A stretch of DNA of 17,588 nt from Holophaga sp. (lineage in GTDB: Bacteria > Acidobacteriota > Holophagae > Holophagales > Holophagaceae). Location of the stretch: positions 1-17,588 of the forward strand of contig JAUYES010000125.1 of NCBI GenBank assembly GCA_030691225.1, read 5' to 3'. Position numbers and translations under genes: made by a program. Positions 16,801-17,588 of this stretch are shown here, piece after piece (positions within the stretch are counted from its first letter, which is position 1; each line of letters starts with the position of its first letter). The notes below the pieces were generated by a model, which saw only the letters and a program-made list of their open reading frames with translations, ran no database searches and was not told the DNA's origin.

Positions 16801-16947
16801 ATGAACGTGTCAACAGGCGTTAAAACGATCTCGCCCCGCCACTCAACGTGGCTTCCAGTCGTAATCCGGGAATTCACCGGTGAAGGTAACAGCCGCTATC
16901 AGATGGGCCAAGTCATTGCCTATGGAGCACCCTCCCATGAGCGCTGA
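16801..16947 (+). CDS. Small hypothetical protein, 48 residues
   Basis: An unrecognised 48-residue soluble ORF with no membrane segment. It contains a central WLPVVIREFTGEG and ends in GAPSHER. AGGAG precedes ATG at 16801 by only 2 nt, but it is 8 nt before an in-frame GTG at 16807, so the GTG may be the true start (46 residues). The frame also runs upstream of ATG, overlapping the 49-residue ORF. Its stop overlaps the DUF748 gene start by 11 nt, which supports tight packing in one transcript. Confidence is limited because short frames arise by chance. Confidence 0.42.
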   Translation: MNVSTGVKTISPRHSTWLPVVIREFTGEGNSRYQMGQVIAYGAPSHER

Positions 16948-17588
16948 AACACCTTCCGGAGAGTCGAAAAGCATTTCCAAGCCGCCGCCAGAAAAACGGT
17001 GGCAGCGATTCTTCAAGGTCTGTCGCACCCATCACCGTAAGACCACGCTCCTCTTGGTGATTCTGCTTTTTGCGCTCGCCTTGGCATTTACAGATGCTCT
17101 GCTGGCGGGCCCCATGAAAACCTGGGCGGAACGGACGATCAATTCCAACCTGCAGGGCTATACGGTTCGTATTGGCGGAGTGCGCCCCCATGTCTGGAGG
17201 CTGGCCTTTGAACTGGAAAACTTAGTGCTGGTGCAGAACACCCATCCTGAGCCCGCAGTCGCGGATTTCCGCGCCATGAAATTCTCCTTGGTGTGGAGTG
17301 AATTGCTCCATTTCCGAGTGGCGGGCGAACTCACCATCGACCGCCCAGCCCTTCATATCAACTTGATGCAAATCCAGGAGGAGGTCACTGGCCAAGTCCG
17401 CCTGAAGGATCGGGGCTGGCAGAATGCCGTGGAATCCATTTATCCCATCAAACTGGATCGAGTAAGGATCCAGGATGGTTCCCTGCTGTATCTTTCGAGC
17501 GGAACCATCAGCAAGCCGCTTCACCTCACCAAGGTCAACATGGTGACGACGAATGTTCGCAATATCGCCTCGGCTCAGGGCACCTATC
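16937..17588 (+). CDS. AsmA/DUF748-like envelope protein, 3' end outside window
   Basis: The first 217 codons of a protein cut by the right edge. A polar, Pro/Lys-rich cytoplasmic N-terminus (about 1-36) and one membrane segment (about 39-57, TLLLVILLFALALAFTDAL) are followed by a periplasmic part with the opening pattern of AsmA-like/DUF748 proteins. That pattern is a short helix, a NLQGYTVRIGGVRPH strand, a LENLVLVQN strand, SLVWSELLHFRVAGEL, and then TIDRPALHIN. Such proteins are long beta-rich chains linked to lipid transport and outer-membrane homeostasis; the DUF748 assignment is by pattern only. ATG at 16937 has GGAG nine bases ahead and overlaps the upstream 48-residue ORF. It is transcribed away from the kinase operon and is probably unrelated to the 2238-9624 cluster. 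Confidence 0.75.
   Translation, partial: MSAETPSGESKSISKPPPEKRWQRFFKVCRTHHRKTTLLLVILLFALALAFTDALLAGPMKTWAERTINSNLQGYTVRIGGVRPHVWRLAFELENLVLVQNTHPEPAVADFRAMKFSLVWSELLHFRVAGELTIDRPALHINLMQIQEEVTGQVRLKDRGWQNAVESIYPIKLDRVRIQDGSLLYLSSGTISKPLHLTKVNMVTTNVRNIASAQGTY

Noticed and set aside
16520..16813. 97-codon minus-strand frame in the divergent region
   Set aside because: It lies over the plus-strand 49-residue ORF that has a strong ribosome site, and its own start has no clear signal. The protein shows no domain.
1..17588. Mobile elements, CRISPR arrays, tRNA or rRNA genes
   Set aside because: I looked for transposase motifs, regularly spaced repeats and tRNA-like cloverleaf ends and saw none. 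The long near-repeat between the two sensor genes is paralogous coding sequence, not a mobile repeat.

Overview
The window is dense protein-coding DNA of moderately high GC from what looks like a free-living Gram-negative bacterium. The reasons are an AsmA/DUF748-type envelope protein at the right edge, large hybrid sensor kinases typical of environmental Gram-negatives, 4-nt gene overlaps, and Shine-Dalgarno sites ahead of most starts. I cannot name the genus. I see no tRNA, rRNA, insertion sequence, CRISPR array or phage gene.

Layout. (A) 1-1950, minus: the first 650 codons of a CHASE3/PAS sensor protein, cut by the left edge, with a TTG start set by a GGAGG site. (B) 2238-9624, minus: seven genes in one direction, read from 9624 downwards: a zinc alcohol dehydrogenase (adhP type), a membrane-anchored coiled-coil protein of unknown function, a Pro/Ala-rich protein of unknown function, a group II PLP decarboxylase, a PIG-L/LmbE deacetylase, a GT4 glycosyltransferase and an (alpha/alpha)6-barrel glycosidase. 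The last four are fused by 4-nt overlaps or a 1-nt gap. A sigma-54-like -24/-12 element precedes the dehydrogenase gene. (C) 9782-16322, minus: a three-gene phosphorelay operon. It comprises a 1252-residue CHASE3-PAS-PAS-HisKA-HATPase-REC-REC-HPt kinase, a REC-HisKA-HATPase-REC hybrid kinase, and a REC protein whose HD-GYP domain has lost all recognisable metal ligands. A hairpin closes the operon. (D) 16323-16645: a divergent intergenic region with three closely spaced dyad symmetries. (E) 16646 to the right edge, plus: two small ORFs (49 and 48 codons) followed by the start of a DUF748/AsmA-like protein.

How the parts may work together (inference). Block B has the parts for a dedicated small-molecule or glycoconjugate pathway. 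The decarboxylase would make an amine, GT4 would attach a sugar, PIG-L would deacetylate an N-acetylated sugar, and the glycosidase would trim or recycle. The GT4/PIG-L pairing recalls mycothiol and bacillithiol chemistry, but no thiol ligase is seen and the decarboxylase is not part of those pathways. I do not recognise this gene set as a named system. Block C is a phosphorelay that may end in a non-catalytic regulator. Its kinase and the kinase at the left edge are close paralogues in their first ~370 residues, so block B lies between two related sensors.
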